Shown here one piece after another: positions 25,797 to 34,123 of a stretch of 64,000 nucleotides of DNA; the stretch's first letter is position 1, and each line of letters opens with the position of its first letter. Position numbers and translations under genes: made by a program. The notes under the pieces were generated by a model, which searched no databases, had not been told where the DNA came from, and saw nothing but the letters and a program-made list of their open reading frames with translations. Source of the DNA: Telluribacter humicola (GTDB taxonomy: Bacteria; Bacteroidota; Bacteroidia; Cytophagales; Spirosomataceae); assembly GCF_017355935.1 (NCBI RefSeq), contig NZ_JAFIQT010000011.1:1-64000 (forward strand), in the 5' to 3' direction.

Positions 25797-28010
25797 CTAC
25801 CCCGCCACCTCCTCCGCCCGGACGGGCAGGTGTCGGATGCGTTTGCCACTGGCGCGGTAGATGGCGTTGACTACGGCCGCGGCGGTAGGGCCCTGGGCGG
25901 CTTCACCGGCTCCGAGGGGTTCTTCGTGGGGGCGGGGAATCACGGCCACCTCTACGATAGGTACATCGCTGTATCGGAAGATCGGGTAGGAGGTCCAGTC
26001 GCGGCTGCTGACGTGCTGCTGATCAAAAAGGACTTCTTCTTTGAGCGTCCAGCTCGCCGACTGTACCATACCGCCCTCGGTCTGGTTGATGACACCATCC
26101 AGGTTGATCACTTCGCCCGCGTCGATTACACCCCATAGCTGCTGTAGCTTCACCTGGCCCGTAGCCTTATCCACGGCTACTTTGGCGGCCACGGCACAGT
26201 AGGTAGCGGTATTCTTATAGCGGGAAAAAGCTACTCCTATCCCTTCGTTAGGCCCGGTTTTGACAGGGCGGACCATCTCTTTCAGCTTCTGCATCACGGC
26301 TATGGCCCGTTCATCGGTGGAGTGCATAATGCGGAAGTCCAGCGGATCTTTCTGCGCCTTTACCGACAGCTCATCCATAAATGATTCAATGGCGAATACA
26401 TTGCCATAGGCTCCCAGGCTACGCAGCGCCGACACCCGCAGCGGCCCCTCAAAGGTGTGGACGTCTATCTGGTAGTTAGGAATGGCGTAGTAGGGCTCCG
26501 AGTTGCGGAAGGCACCTCCGGCGTAGCCCGAGCCGGGCGGGTTGAAGGGCTTCTCCAGGTACCTTGCCGCCAGCAGATTGCCCGGATTGCCACCGGGGCG
26601 GGAGCTGTGCGAGTCGGACCAGAGGGCGTAGCGCCAGTGGCTGATCCGGCCCGTGTTGTCCATTCGGGCTTCGGCTTCCATGCGCATGGCGCTGCCGTAG
26701 GGCTCCCAGGCGTGCTCGTCTTCCCGCATCCACTGCATCCGCACGGGTTTGCCGGGGTAGGCCACGGCTACCAGCGCCGCGTCGGCGGCCACATCGTCCG
26801 CTCCGTTGTGGCCGTAGCAACCCGAGCCGGGTACGCCTTTAAGGTGTACCTTGTCCGGGTCCATGTTCAGCATTTTAGCGAGGGCGTCGCGTAGGGGGTA
26901 CACGCCCTGCGTGTGCGTCCACACGTGCAGGGTATTCCCCTCGTACAGCGCCACGGCGCAGGAGGGGCCGATGGAGCCATGCATCTGGTACGGCTTGTAG
27001 TAGCTCGCCCGCAACGTACGAGCGTCCGGCTGGTCCAGCGGGCTTACGGTACCCTGGCTCTTGACGTTCTGGCTCCGGGTAGGGAGTGTTATGATATAGG
27101 CTTCCAGATCCTGTCCCGAAGGGAGCAGCGGTTGAGGCTGGCTCCAGCGGGCGTGCTCGCGTGCTCGTTGCTGAGCCTGCACGGCCTGGTACTCCTGCTC
27201 CGTTACCACCGCCACGAAGCTCCCGTTGATCACGGTTTTAAGCAGACCGGGTACTTTGAAATTCTTCTCGTCAAATGCTTCCAGTCGGGCGCGGTAGGCC
27301 GGTGGCCGTACCACCCGCGCATGTACCATGCCCGGCAGCCGGATATCCTGTACATATACCGATTCACCCCGGGTCATGCGCTCAATGTCGGTGCGGGGAA
27401 TGGCCTTGCCTACGTAGCGGTACTCGCTCTTAGGCTTCAGCTTTACCGAGGGCTTTACCTCTCCTTCCAGTTGCTTCCCATTGAGAAGCTGCGCGAAGCT
27501 AAGTACCTGATTCGTCCCTGTTTTCCTGACCTGTCCGGCGGACAGGTTGAGTTGTTCAGGCCTGGTGTTCCAATGTTGGGCAGCTAGTCCCAGCAGTTGC
27601 TGCCGGGCGGCGGCGGCGGCGTGGCGTACAGCCATGGCACTGTGTTCCATAGAGCCGCTGCCGGCGGTATACCCTTCGTTAGGCGTACGGCCCGTTTCGG
27701 CCAGGTGTACCTCTACCTGCGTCAGATCTAGTTCCAGTTCCTCGGCAGCTACCTGCGCGATGGCCGTCCGGATACCCTGCCCCAGTTCCATTTTTCCCGT
27801 AAATACCCGTACTCGGCCATCGGCAAGTACTTCCAGCCAGGCATCGATGCGGTCCTCAATGGTGAGGCTGCCGGGTAGTGCCAATGCCGAAGGGGAAGGA
27901 GTAGCCTCCGCCCAGCGGGTACCCGTCAGTGAAAAGCCAATGGTAAGGCAGCCGAGGCTGCTGATAAACTTCCGGCGTGACTGCTGCGGACTATAAGCTG
28001 ATTCTTTCAT
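25797..28010 (-). CDS. IorB-like molybdopterin-binding oxidoreductase large subunit
   Basis: A 737-residue large subunit of the xanthine dehydrogenase family, of the isoquinoline 1-oxidoreductase/aldehyde dehydrogenase (IorB) type. It binds the molybdenum cofactor and hydroxylates aldehydes or N-heterocycles. The N-terminus has a Tat-like motif (SRRKFISSLGCLTIGFSLTG), so it is probably exported. Cofactor-binding blocks include GVPGSGCYGHNGADDVAADAAL and the C-terminal PLGAGEAAQGPTAAAVVNAI, where the Glu of GAGE is the catalytic base. It is 24 bp downstream of its 2Fe-2S partner. No FAD subunit is adjacent, which fits a cytochrome c acceptor. The substrate is unknown. Confidence 0.93.
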   Translation of the reverse strand: MKESAYSPQQSRRKFISSLGCLTIGFSLTGTRWAEATPSPSALALPGSLTIEDRIDAWLEVLADGRVRVFTGKMELGQGIRTAIAQVAAEELELDLTQVEVHLAETGRTPNEGYTAGSGSMEHSAMAVRHAAAAARQQLLGLAAQHWNTRPEQLNLSAGQVRKTGTNQVLSFAQLLNGKQLEGEVKPSVKLKPKSEYRYVGKAIPRTDIERMTRGESVYVQDIRLPGMVHARVVRPPAYRARLEAFDEKNFKVPGLLKTVINGSFVAVVTEQEYQAVQAQQRAREHARWSQPQPLLPSGQDLEAYIITLPTRSQNVKSQGTVSPLDQPDARTLRASYYKPYQMHGSIGPSCAVALYEGNTLHVWTHTQGVYPLRDALAKMLNMDPDKVHLKGVPGSGCYGHNGADDVAADAALVAVAYPGKPVRMQWMREDEHAWEPYGSAMRMEAEARMDNTGRISHWRYALWSDSHSSRPGGNPGNLLAARYLEKPFNPPGSGYAGGAFRNSEPYYAIPNYQIDVHTFEGPLRVSALRSLGAYGNVFAIESFMDELSVKAQKDPLDFRIMHSTDERAIAVMQKLKEMVRPVKTGPNEGIGVAFSRYKNTATYCAVAAKVAVDKATGQVKLQQLWGVIDAGEVINLDGVINQTEGGMVQSASWTLKEEVLFDQQHVSSRDWTSYPIFRYSDVPIVEVAVIPRPHEEPLGAGEAAQGPTAAAVVNAIYRASGKRIRHLPVRAEEVAG

Positions 28011-28034
28011 AGCTAGGATAGTGTGGGGATAAGA

Positions 28035-28502
28035 TTAGGATTCCTTAGCAGCTCTTTGAATGGCTTTCATGATGCGCGTTTGGGTACCACAGCGGCAGAG
28101 GTTGCGCTCCATACCCGCCCGGATGGCCGCATCGTCAGGATTTTTGTTTGAGTCCAGCAGCGCTACGGCGGCGATCACCATGCCGTTGAGGCAGTACCCG
28201 CACTGGGCAGCTTGCTCCTGTACAAAAGCCCGCTGCACCGGGTGTAGCGTACCATCGGGCCGGATGAGGCCCTCGAGGGTAGTGATCTTCCGGCCCTCCA
28301 TAGATTCGACAGGTACTCGACAACTGGGCACGGCTACGCCATCCAGTAGTACCATGCAGGCTCCGCAGACTTCGTGACCGCAGCCGTACTTGGGACCGTT
28401 CAGCTCCAGCTCGTTGCGGAGGACGTACAGCAGTGGCGTGGAAGGGTCTACCCGCAGACTGTGCTGCTTGCCGTTGACTTGTAACGTGATATCTTTTTCC
28501 AT
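28035..28502 (-). CDS. IorA-like 2Fe-2S subunit
   Basis: A 155-residue small subunit carrying two 2Fe-2S clusters. The plant-ferredoxin-type site is GCGHEVCGACMVLLDG with a further Cys in VPSC, and the C-terminal helical site is CGYCLNGMVIA...NLCRC. It transfers electrons from the Mo site of the IorB-like protein encoded 24 bp downstream. It has no own signal peptide, so export would be by hitch-hiking with the Tat-bearing large subunit, as known for related enzymes. It is first in the two-gene operon. Confidence 0.94.
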   Translation of the reverse strand: MEKDITLQVNGKQHSLRVDPSTPLLYVLRNELELNGPKYGCGHEVCGACMVLLDGVAVPSCRVPVESMEGRKITTLEGLIRPDGTLHPVQRAFVQEQAAQCGYCLNGMVIAAVALLDSNKNPDDAAIRAGMERNLCRCGTQTRIMKAIQRAAKES

Positions 28503-28634
28503 GGGCAGGGGGTAGTATATGGGCTACTACTAAAGGTAACAGGCTGTACCTCTGTTTATTGTTGAAAAGGCAGGTGCTGGTCTAATTTACCTCCTTTTTG
28601 GTACTAATCGCTATGTCCTGAGTCTTCCCCTGCT

Positions 28635-28755
28635 AACCCTGATTTGTAATCAGGGTTGCATAGTATAGCGCCTATGACGCGATTTAATAGTCGGTCTGGT
28701 ATCGCGTCACAGACGCTAGTAGAAACAACACTCAATTATAAATTGGGTTTAGCGG
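28635..28755. repeat. Three-hairpin dispersed repeat, copy A
   Basis: This intergenic element has three inverted repeats in series. The first is a perfect 10-bp stem with arms AACCCTGATT and AATCAGGGTT around TGT (28635-28657). The second is an 18-bp stem (28666-28683 with 28701-28718) starting TAGCG and ending CGCTA. The third is a weaker dyad with CAATT/AATTG at about 28731-28747, then TTTAGCGGG. A second copy with the same plan lies at 58646-58777; the first 23 bases are identical. The organisation recalls REP/BIME elements mobilised by RAYT transposases, or a MITE; no transposase is in the window. Confidence 0.7.
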
Positions 28756-28849
28756 GAAATTAGGGGTGATGGAGTTTGGTAAAAAAGCACCATCAAGGGC
28801 ATATAGTACCAACTAGTCCAACTGCCTCAGGGCTTTGGCAGCCTGAAAT

Positions 28850-28880
28850 AAAAACGCTCCGGCCGAATCCGGCCGGAGCG
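28850..28880 (-). terminator. Fasciclin gene terminator
   Basis: A perfect 10-bp GC-rich stem (28855-28864 with 28871-28880) is followed on the minus strand by TTTTTATTT. It lies downstream of the fasciclin gene. Confidence 0.85.
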
Positions 28881-28972
28881 TAAACACACAAACACTAGCA
28901 AACTAGGGAACTTGACTTATTTATATAGTAAAACAGAGGAGGGAGATAGAGGGGGTATAAGCAGGTTGGAGC

Positions 28973-29491
28973 TTATTTAGAGGGCATTAGTACCGTATCA
29001 ATCGAGTGAACTACTCCATTAGTCGCTTTGATGTCGGCTGTGGTCACAGTGGCCATGTTGCCTTTGGCGTCTTCCAGCATGACTTTTCCGTCTTTCATAC
29101 GTACTGTAAGCTTATCTCCCTGAATGGTCGTAACGGCTTGCCCATCTTTCAGATCCGACGACATCACTGAGCCCTGCACTACATGGTATAGTAGGATTCC
29201 CGACAGCATCTTCTTGTTCTCAGGCTTCAGGAGATTATCTACAGTACCGCTGGGTAAGGCCGAGAAAGCACTGTTTGTAGGAGCAAATACCGTGTAGGGA
29301 CCCTGCGAAGACGCCTGGTCTGCCAGTCCGGCGGCCTTCAGCGCTGCCAGTAAAGTGGTGTGGTTTTCGGATAGGGCGGCACTTCCAGCCAGATCCTTAC
29401 CTGTGGTAGTCTGTGCATTGGCTCCCAGTACCACCGCACATCCCAATACAACTACCATCATGCATCTTACTACCAATGATTGATTTTTCAT
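28973..29491 (-). CDS. Secreted fasciclin (FAS1) domain protein
   Basis: A 172-residue protein with a signal peptide (about 1-26, ending VVLGANA). One FAS1 domain fills the mature part: ENHTTLLAALKAAGLADQ, GPYTVFAPTNSAFSALPSGTVDNLL (H1 box), ILLYHVVQGSV, and the C-terminal H2 box ATNGVVHSIDTVLMPS. FAS1 proteins mediate adhesion or ligand binding at the surface; their exact role in Bacteroidota is unknown. It is monocistronic, with a strong terminator. Confidence 0.94.
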   Translation of the reverse strand: MKNQSLVVRCMMVVVLGCAVVLGANAQTTTGKDLAGSAALSENHTTLLAALKAAGLADQASSQGPYTVFAPTNSAFSALPSGTVDNLLKPENKKMLSGILLYHVVQGSVMSSDLKDGQAVTTIQGDKLTVRMKDGKVMLEDAKGNMATVTTADIKATNGVVHSIDTVLMPSK

Positions 29492-30083
29492 CTCTATCTT
29501 GTTTAAGTTTTAGTTACTATGATTATACTACGTTTTGCGATATGAACCTAATGTTTGCATTGTTGTTTAAATATTTTGAAAAAAAATTAAACATGGATGT
29601 TCTGGTTTAGCTATAACTTAAAGAATGAGATAGCAATGGCGCATGCATGTGCCGTTGGTAGAGTACTGTTTTAACATGGAGCATTGTTGAGGAGTTGACG
29701 GACGTTTCATTTGCCGGGGGAATAGAATTCCTAAAAAGCTCTCGTCAGGCAGGATAAAAGGGGCAGTGTCTGCCGACGGGTAGCTGCCAGTTGGCTCGGG
29801 CAGAGGCCTGCTAGTAACAGGTTGAATGGTAGGCAACTTCCTGAAAATATATAAAATTGTGTCGGAATGGGGGTTCACATATTGGTGACTTGTAGAGATA
29901 AAGTACCAAACAGAGTAGTAGATGTCAGGTGTAACTATTTGCTGTACAGTGGCGTATAAATGAATGGTAGGGGCGGTATAGTCTTAAATTTATGTTCTGG
30001 CATTAAACTTTTATAAAGCGGTTATGTCCAACTGATGAATAACCTGAAAAGGACATTCTGGTATCTAACCAAATTTTGAGAAC
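29492..30083. other. 592-bp divergent intergenic region
   Basis: No gene is supported here. An 86-codon minus-strand frame at 29618-29878 has no signal, domain or plausible composition. The region contains the divergent promoters of the fasciclin and M48 genes; the part near 29560-29600 is strongly AT-rich. No RNA gene or repeat was recognised. Confidence 0.4.
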
Positions 30084-30848
30084 ATGAAACGAATCGCAAG
30101 CATATTCATACTAGTAGGTGGGTTGTTGACCATGCCCATGGCCTACGCTCAGAGCAGCGCCGCTCATGCCGCACAGGCTGGAATTGATGCTATTACTTCC
30201 CTGACCCTGACCAATGCCCAGGTAGCGCAGTACTCACGACAGGCGGTACAGCAGATGGACGCCCAGAATCCGGTAGCTGGTCCCAATGACCCCTATACCA
30301 AGCGACTGAACCGTATCGTGAGCCGTCACCGTACCGTAAGTGGTATACCTATCAACTACAAAGTGTATCTGGTACCTGATGTGAACGCCTTTGCCACCGC
30401 CGATGGTAGTGTACGGGTATTCAAAGGTCTGATGGACATCATGACTGACCAGGAGATACTGGCAATTATTGGCCACGAGATTGGTCACGTAGTCAACAAA
30501 GACTCCCACGATGCCATGAAGAGCGCCCTCCGTCGTTCGGCGGTACGTAATGCCGTAGCCTCGCAGGGAGGTACTCTGGGGGAGTTGTCAAAATCGCAGA
30601 TTGGTGGGGTTGCTGATTACATGCTTGGTGCGTCATTCAGTCGTAAGCAGGAAACTGAGGCTGATGATTATAGCTACCAGTTCCTGATGAAAAACGGGTA
30701 CAGTGTACTACCACTGGCTTCATCATTTGAGAAATTGTCTAAAGCCGGAGGAGGAAAAGGAGTACCTGAGTTTCTCTCTACCCACCCCGACAGCAAGACC
30801 CGCGCCGCACGTATACGTGACCGCGCCCGTAAAGAGGGAAGAAAGTAA
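30084..30848 (+). CDS. M48 family zinc metallopeptidase, secreted
   Basis: A 254-residue periplasmic peptidase related to BepA/Oma1-type M48 enzymes. It has a signal peptide (MKRIASIFILVGGLLTMPMAYA). The zinc site is IGHEIGHVVNKDS (His131, Glu132, His135), with a third ligand in ETEADDYSYQFL (about residue 199). The C-terminal LSTHPDSKTRAARIRD is conserved in this family. Such enzymes take part in outer-membrane protein quality control. It is single-gene, closed by a terminator shared with the convergent beta-barrel gene. Confidence 0.93.
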   Translation: MKRIASIFILVGGLLTMPMAYAQSSAAHAAQAGIDAITSLTLTNAQVAQYSRQAVQQMDAQNPVAGPNDPYTKRLNRIVSRHRTVSGIPINYKVYLVPDVNAFATADGSVRVFKGLMDIMTDQEILAIIGHEIGHVVNKDSHDAMKSALRRSAVRNAVASQGGTLGELSKSQIGGVADYMLGASFSRKQETEADDYSYQFLMKNGYSVLPLASSFEKLSKAGGGKGVPEFLSTHPDSKTRAARIRDRARKEGRK

Positions 30849-30905
30849 ATAGCTGTGAGATTTTTAGGAGTTAGGGTTTAGCTCCTGCTTCGCATACATA
30901 GTGCA

Positions 30906-30941
30906 AAAGCCGGTACTACCTAATTTAATAGTACCGGCTTT
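30906..30941. terminator. Bidirectional terminator
   Basis: Perfect 13-base arms (30906-30918 and 30929-30941) lie between the M48 gene and the convergent beta-barrel gene, with a T-rich tail on the plus side. Confidence 0.85.
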
Positions 30942-30981
30942 CTTTGTTTGGGATGCTCTGATTAAGCATTGGTAATGCCTT

Positions 30982-31665
30982 TCAGAAAGATACTCCGGTA
31001 ACTACCTGTAGGGTACTGGTCTGTAATTCGTTGAAAGTGGATTGGTTTGAGCCGGAATTAGTCAGGCTGTAACTGCTTATGCTCTGATTCACGCGAAAAG
31101 AAATAGGTATCCGAACCGAGCCTAAGGGAAGTTCGGCACCGACGCCAGCCAGTAGTGCTATACTACCCCGGGTGGAGGTAGGCTCAAGATCCGTTTCATA
31201 GGGAAGTCTATGGCAGGGAGCTATAATAGGACATAGAGTTGTAAAGCCCTTATAGTGATGTTTCAGTCCTGCTCTGTACCCGGCACCAATTTCCAGAAAG
31301 GGACGAAAGCGGGAGCGACTGGAGAGTTTATAACGAAGCAGGATGGGGAGGTTAATAGATTGGTGTATCAGGTCATTATTTTCTTCTCTGCTACCATCGC
31401 GGTAGTAGGCCTTCTCCCAGTTGGGCTGAAAGTGCAGGCTGAGCCGGGGGACGTTCTTTAAGAGCTGGTAACTGAGGTCTACACCTATCATTCCTCCGCC
31501 TACACTCCGCCAGGGCGCTTTTGACCCGTAGGTGCCGAACCCATTTATTCCTACCACCAGCCCTACTTTTACATCGCGTTCTTCGGGAGTTTGAGAAAAT
31601 ACCGGATAACCAGACAACGCAGCCATCCAGACAATAAGCAGAATTCTTTTCGTAGGTCGGGTCAT
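30982..31665 (-). CDS. Outer-membrane beta-barrel (PorT-like) protein
   Basis: A 227-residue protein with a signal peptide (about 1-24, ending YPVFS). Alternating hydrophobic strands with Gly and aromatic residues (VKVGLVVGINGFGTYGS, LSLHFQPNWEKAYY, INLPILLRYKLSSRSRFRPFLEIGAGYRAGLK) and a terminal Phe (VVTGVSF) fit an eight-stranded barrel of the porin/PorT type. The function is unknown; such proteins include adhesion and gliding/T9SS accessory factors. It is transcribed alone. Confidence 0.82.
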   Translation of the reverse strand: MTRPTKRILLIVWMAALSGYPVFSQTPEERDVKVGLVVGINGFGTYGSKAPWRSVGGGMIGVDLSYQLLKNVPRLSLHFQPNWEKAYYRDGSREENNDLIHQSINLPILLRYKLSSRSRFRPFLEIGAGYRAGLKHHYKGFTTLCPIIAPCHRLPYETDLEPTSTRGSIALLAGVGAELPLGSVRIPISFRVNQSISSYSLTNSGSNQSTFNELQTSTLQVVTGVSF

Positions 31666-31696
31666 GTAAGTTGGATAGAATATGGTAGGTACTTTG

Positions 31697-31733
31697 CTAA
31701 AAAGCCTGTTCTACTTTGAGAAGTAGAACAGGC
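31697..31733 (-). terminator. galU terminator
   Basis: Perfect 13-base arms (31704-31716 and 31721-31733) and a TGAG loop are followed on the minus strand by TTTTT. It lies 25 bp after the galU stop. Confidence 0.9.
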
Positions 31734-31757
31734 CTCTATATTATAAAAAGGCTCCTT

Positions 31758-32630
31758 TTACACTTCCTGCGTAGCCAGCAGCTCTTCCAGGAACTTCCGG
31801 AACGGAGCGGCAAACTCCTTACGCTTCAGCGCGAACTCAACAGTTGTTTTCAGGAAGTCGAGCTTATTGCCGATATCGTGACGCTTACCCTCGATCAGGT
31901 GCGAGTAGATGTTCTCCCGCTTGAGCAACAGAAGCAGGGAGTCCGTAAGCTGGATCTCGTTGTTTTTGCCCTTGGGCGTCTGCTCAATGGCCTGGAATAT
32001 CTCGGGCGTCAGTATGTAGCGGCCGGCTATGGCCAGGTTAGAAGGCGCTGACTCCACAGCGGGCTTTTCTACCAGTGTTGTTAGCTCCTTGATGGTATCG
32101 CTCATTGAAGTACCCCCTACGATCCCGTAGCGGTTTACTTTGTCGGCCGGTACCTGCTCCACAGCTATCACCGATCCGCCGTACTGCTCGTAGGTATCCA
32201 CCAACTGCTGGGTAACCGGGATCACTGAGTCCATGATGGTGTCGCCCAGGAGTACCGCGAAGGGCTCATTACCTACGTGGTGGCGGGCGTAGTAGATGGC
32301 ATCACCCAGGCCATTGGCTTCCTTCTGACGTACAAAATGTACATTAGCCATGTCGGCCAGGCGGCGCATCTCATTGTACCAGGCTTGATCTTCCTTCTCT
32401 TCCAGACGGGCTTCCAGCTCAAAGTTACGGTCGAAGTGGTCTTCGATGGCGCGCTTGCCTTTGCCCGAAATAATCAGAATATCTTCAATACCCGAGTCTA
32501 CCGCTTCCTGCACTACGTACTGAATGGTAGGAATATCTATAATAGGAAGCATCTCTTTGGGCATAGACTTGGTCGCTGGCAAAAAGCGGGTACCTAGTCC
32601 GGCGGCGGGTATAACGGCTTTGCGAATCAT
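31758..32630 (-). CDS. galU: UTP--glucose-1-phosphate uridylyltransferase
   Basis: A 290-residue cytoplasmic nucleotidyltransferase that makes UDP-glucose from glucose-1-phosphate and UTP for envelope polysaccharides. The N-terminal signature AAGLGTRFLPATKSMPKEMLPI binds the nucleotide and metal. Further GalU blocks are VQEAVDSGIEDILIISGKGKRAIEDHFD, FAVLLGDTIMD and GRYILTPEIFQAIE. The length is standard. It is followed 193 bp upstream on the same strand by a GHMP kinase gene; the pair would be a logical sugar-1-phosphate kinase plus UDP-sugar pyrophosphorylase. Confidence 0.95.
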   Translation of the reverse strand: MIRKAVIPAAGLGTRFLPATKSMPKEMLPIIDIPTIQYVVQEAVDSGIEDILIISGKGKRAIEDHFDRNFELEARLEEKEDQAWYNEMRRLADMANVHFVRQKEANGLGDAIYYARHHVGNEPFAVLLGDTIMDSVIPVTQQLVDTYEQYGGSVIAVEQVPADKVNRYGIVGGTSMSDTIKELTTLVEKPAVESAPSNLAIAGRYILTPEIFQAIEQTPKGKNNEIQLTDSLLLLLKRENIYSHLIEGKRHDIGNKLDFLKTTVEFALKRKEFAAPFRKFLEELLATQEV

Positions 32631-32823
32631 GAGTAGGTGTTAGATAGTAAAGTTTAAGGTTGAACAGGAGGAGAGCAGGAAAGGAGAAAAGTACTGGTTC
32701 TGTAATTCTCCTGATCTCTTTATCTCCTTCTTATAATTTTATTAGCCATAAATAACTAGTTGGTAGTAGTATCTTCTTTTGGCACTTTCCTCCATTAGAC
32801 ACTTTCTTACCTTTTCTCCTTCA

Positions 32824-33819
32824 TTAAACTATGTAGGGTCGGATGACGCGGGCGTTGTATTTTTTTAGCTCCACAAAGAGGCGGTTGAGCATCTCGTCGT
32901 CGCGGTAGGTACCTATGATCGTCCCCCCTGAGCCAGCAAACTTGGCCGATGCGCCGCAGGCGCGGGCGGCGTTGATAAGTTGCTTATTGGTGTCAGATAC
33001 TTTATAGATCGTGCAACGCAGGTCGAAGTTCTGGTTCATCAAATCGTGCAGATCATCGGGTCGTCCTTCCCGCAATGCGGTGCGAGCCTGCTCAGCCAGA
33101 CCAGCTATCTGCCCCATAGTTTGTACCACATCAGTATCACCCCGATCAAATCGCGCCCGGACATCGCTATGTACCTTGCCCGATACTTTGCTGAGATGGG
33201 TGTTGTAGGCCACGTACAGCTTAGGAAGCTGTTCTGGATCGATCCGCTCGTACTCACCGTAGCCCCGCTGCTTAAGGAGTTCCTTGTCAAAGTTCATGTA
33301 CACGCAGCCTTCGTAACACTGGATTACCCGATCCTGCAGACCGGCTGCGATACCCAGTTCCTCCGACTCACACGACAGTACAAGGCAGGGAAGTATCTCG
33401 AGGGGAATCTCCACCTTATAGAACTGCATCAGTCCCCGGAACAGCGCCACCAGGATAGCACTGGACCCAGACATACCTACCTGACGGGGAATAGACGAGC
33501 GGTAGCGAACGGTGAAATTGCGGTTGGGCAGACGGATTCCCTGCTCTTCGCAGTAGTCGCCAAATTTCTTGATACCAGCCTTAATGAGGGGAATACCTCC
33601 GTTATACCCCAGCATACTGACCGAGTCACGCAGGTGGTAGATACTCTTGAAGGTACTGCCATCCTGAGGTTCAGGTTCTATATGTAGTTCAGGAGATTCA
33701 TATAAGGATATGGATGCACCGAAGTTACGTACTGAAATGGCTAGGGTTTTACCAAAGAAACCATCCGAAGGATTGCCCAAAAGACCGGCCCGGGCGTAGG
33801 CGCGCTTCTCTATAATCAA
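32824..33819 (-). CDS. GHMP family kinase (glucuronokinase-like)
   Basis: A 331-residue GHMP-fold small-molecule kinase. The N-terminus AYARAGLLGNPSDGFFGKTLAISV is the substrate-binding strand and loop found in glucuronokinase-like members. The ATP-binding motif is PRQVGMSGSSAILVAL (about residues 110-125), and the C-terminal motif is AKFAGSGGTIIG. No ATG is available, so the start is TTG at 33819, an unusual choice that still gives the expected beginning. The neighbour galU suggests that it phosphorylates a sugar at C1 before UDP activation. Mevalonate-type kinases are the main alternative, but the PSDGFFGKT motif argues for a sugar. Confidence 0.82.
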   Translation of the reverse strand: MIIEKRAYARAGLLGNPSDGFFGKTLAISVRNFGASISLYESPELHIEPEPQDGSTFKSIYHLRDSVSMLGYNGGIPLIKAGIKKFGDYCEEQGIRLPNRNFTVRYRSSIPRQVGMSGSSAILVALFRGLMQFYKVEIPLEILPCLVLSCESEELGIAAGLQDRVIQCYEGCVYMNFDKELLKQRGYGEYERIDPEQLPKLYVAYNTHLSKVSGKVHSDVRARFDRGDTDVVQTMGQIAGLAEQARTALREGRPDDLHDLMNQNFDLRCTIYKVSDTNKQLINAARACGASAKFAGSGGTIIGTYRDDEMLNRLFVELKKYNARVIRPYIV

Positions 33820-34071
33820 CGGTAAATCTGTTTTATTTCAAATAAATACGACTAAATGACGACAGCTGCTTTTCCCTCCCCTTAGACCGTTGGATAAAAG
33901 AGGAGCTACTTTTGCCGTAAGTTTAAGCAATTTATGGGTATTGCTACATGCGAATACAAGCTCAAGCGTTATAATTAGCTTCTTTTCTGCATTTTGTGTT
34001 GCCCAGACCATTTATTTACTCTGCCTTGTTCTTAAAAACAAGTACTTGTATACTATATGTGTAATAGTAAT

Positions 34072-34104
34072 AAAGCCCCTCTTACTAGCAGTAGGAGGGG
34101 CTTT
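34072..34104 (-). terminator. Cytochrome c gene terminator
   Basis: Fifteen-base arms (34072-34086 and 34090-34104) with one wobble lie 20 bp after the cytochrome stop codon. The rest of the 304-bp gap 33820-34123 holds no supported gene; a hydrophobic plus-strand frame there runs through this hairpin and into the cytochrome gene antisense. Confidence 0.8.
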
Positions 34105-34123
34105 GCTATTTGGAAAGAAACGG

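Noticed and set aside
29618-29878. 86-codon minus-strand frame in the fasciclin-M48 gap
   Set aside because: No family resemblance, no promoter or terminator, and an unlikely composition rich in Pro, Ser and Thr.
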